Shown piece by piece: positions 63,468 to 64,000 of a stretch of 64,000 nucleotides of DNA (its first letter is position 1; the number at the start of each line of letters is the position of its first letter). The translations under genes were made by a program, and so were the position numbers. Source of the DNA: Terrabacter aerolatus (GTDB lineage Bacteria > Actinomycetota > Actinomycetes > Actinomycetales > Dermatophilaceae); the NCBI RefSeq assembly GCF_007991735.1, contig NZ_BJYX01000019.1:20490-84489 (forward strand). Reading direction: 5' to 3'. The notes beneath the pieces are model-generated. The model ran no database searches. It was not told where the DNA came from and was given only the letters and a program-made list of their open reading frames with translations.

Positions 63468-63940
63468 CCGCGTGGACGACCCGGCGGGCGACCGCCGCCG
63501 ATGCGGCGGCCGTGGTCGGGCTGCGGGCGCTGATGTTCTCGGAGATGGGCGTTCCGGGGGTCGACGACCCGGGCTGGCAGGAGGCGGCCACGGCGTGGTT
63601 CGAGCGGGAGCTCGACGGCGGGCGGTGCTGCGTCGTCGTCGCCGAGGACGCCGACGGCGAGGTCGTGGCCGGGGCCATGGTGGGGCTGCGGTTCGAGACC
63701 CCCTCGCCCGTCAACCCGAACGGCGTCTGGGGCCTGCTCAACAACGTCGCGACGCAGCCGCGCGCACGTCGTCAGGGCCTGGCCCGGGCATGCGTCGAGG
63801 GCGTCCTCGACTGGTTGCGCGACGAGACCGAGGCGACGGTGGTCGAGCTCTTCGCGACGGGTGACGGGTCGCGGCTCTACGAGGAGCTCGGCTTCGCCCC
63901 GACGGCCTGGCCGGCGATGCGTCTGCGCCTCGACCGCTGA
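63464..63940 (+). CDS. GNAT family N-acetyltransferase
   Basis: The protein has 158 residues. It has GNAT motif A (WGLLNNVATQPRARRQGLARACVEGVLDWL) with the Q/R-x-x-G-L-A acetyl-CoA loop, and motif B LFATGDGSRLYEELGFAPT. It starts at a GTG that overlaps the stop of the APH-fold gene, a common arrangement for paired small-molecule modifying enzymes. The acceptor is unknown. The remaining 60 bp of the window after it show no feature. Confidence 0.87.
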   Translation: MTAWTTRRATAADAAAVVGLRALMFSEMGVPGVDDPGWQEAATAWFERELDGGRCCVVVAEDADGEVVAGAMVGLRFETPSPVNPNGVWGLLNNVATQPRARRQGLARACVEGVLDWLRDETEATVVELFATGDGSRLYEELGFAPTAWPAMRLRLDR

Positions 63941-64000
63941 CGCACGTCGGTTCGGGAGCCGCGGCGCCGGACGTGTCGGTTTCGGGCGTGGCTGGGTGTC

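Overview
This window is about 72% GC and densely coded. It uses many GTG starts (one TTG and one possible CTG) and many 4-nt stop/start overlaps. The gene content points to an actinobacterium: a PknG/GlnX/GlnH locus, SoxR, a monomeric NADP isocitrate dehydrogenase, a mycothiol-type PIG-L amidase and a TipA-like MerR regulator. Gene style and order suggest Micrococcales, perhaps near Intrasporangiaceae; that placement is inference. I see no phage, insertion sequence, integron, CRISPR array or rRNA operon. Apart from one tRNA-Thr, everything is chromosomal housekeeping and regulatory DNA.

Layout. 1-5.1 kb: the tail of a methyltransferase, then a TetR regulator on an 8-bp palindrome and a two-gene heterodimeric ABC exporter. 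5.3-6.3 kb: soxR and a P-loop kinase. 6.4-19.9 kb: one ten-gene minus-strand operon, read TelA, unknown, AAA ATPase, GlnX, GlnH, coiled-coil protein, PknG, PP2C phosphatase, vWA protein, FHA protein. It is an enlarged PknG amino-acid-sensing module in which kinase, phosphatase and phosphothreonine reader all carry similar zinc ribbons. 20-28 kb: a DODA-type dioxygenase, a GyrI-like protein, topA, an acetyltransferase, a PIG-L amidase, an SCP2 protein and an acyl-CoA dehydrogenase. 28-31 kb: a gluconate uptake and kinase operon with a divergent GntR regulator. 31-44.6 kb: a DUF2199-like protein, isocitrate dehydrogenase, a class C beta-lactamase-type hydrolase, an acetyltransferase, an MMPL transporter divergent from a MarR regulator, an FAD oxidoreductase, a TspO-like membrane protein, DDAH, a TipA-like regulator and two small secreted proteins.

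44.7-54 kb: asd, tmk-holB, three tandem secreted TAP-type alpha/beta hydrolases and a quinone oxidoreductase. 54.2 kb: tRNA-Thr(CGU) with promoter and terminator. 54.5-57.6 kb: a two-gene unit that I cannot match to a described system. It pairs a cysteine-free protein made of two copies of an AAPI(D/N)-rich unit with a membrane M50 metalloprotease that has a PqqD-like domain. 57.8-62.0 kb: an overlapping operon for decaprenylphosphoryl-arabinose synthesis (phosphodiester glycosidase-like gene, ubiA-type phosphoribosyltransferase, dprE1, dprE2). 62.3-63.9 kb: an APH-fold protein overlapping an acetyltransferase.

The strongest signal outside the genes is a dispersed octamer, CGGCATAC/GTATGCCG. 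I count 30 exact copies, 15 in each orientation, in genes and between them. It accounts for much of the TAT, GCA, GTA and ATA codon use I noticed. The most system-like findings are the zinc-ribbon phospho-signalling operon and the repeat-protein/PqqD-M50 pair.
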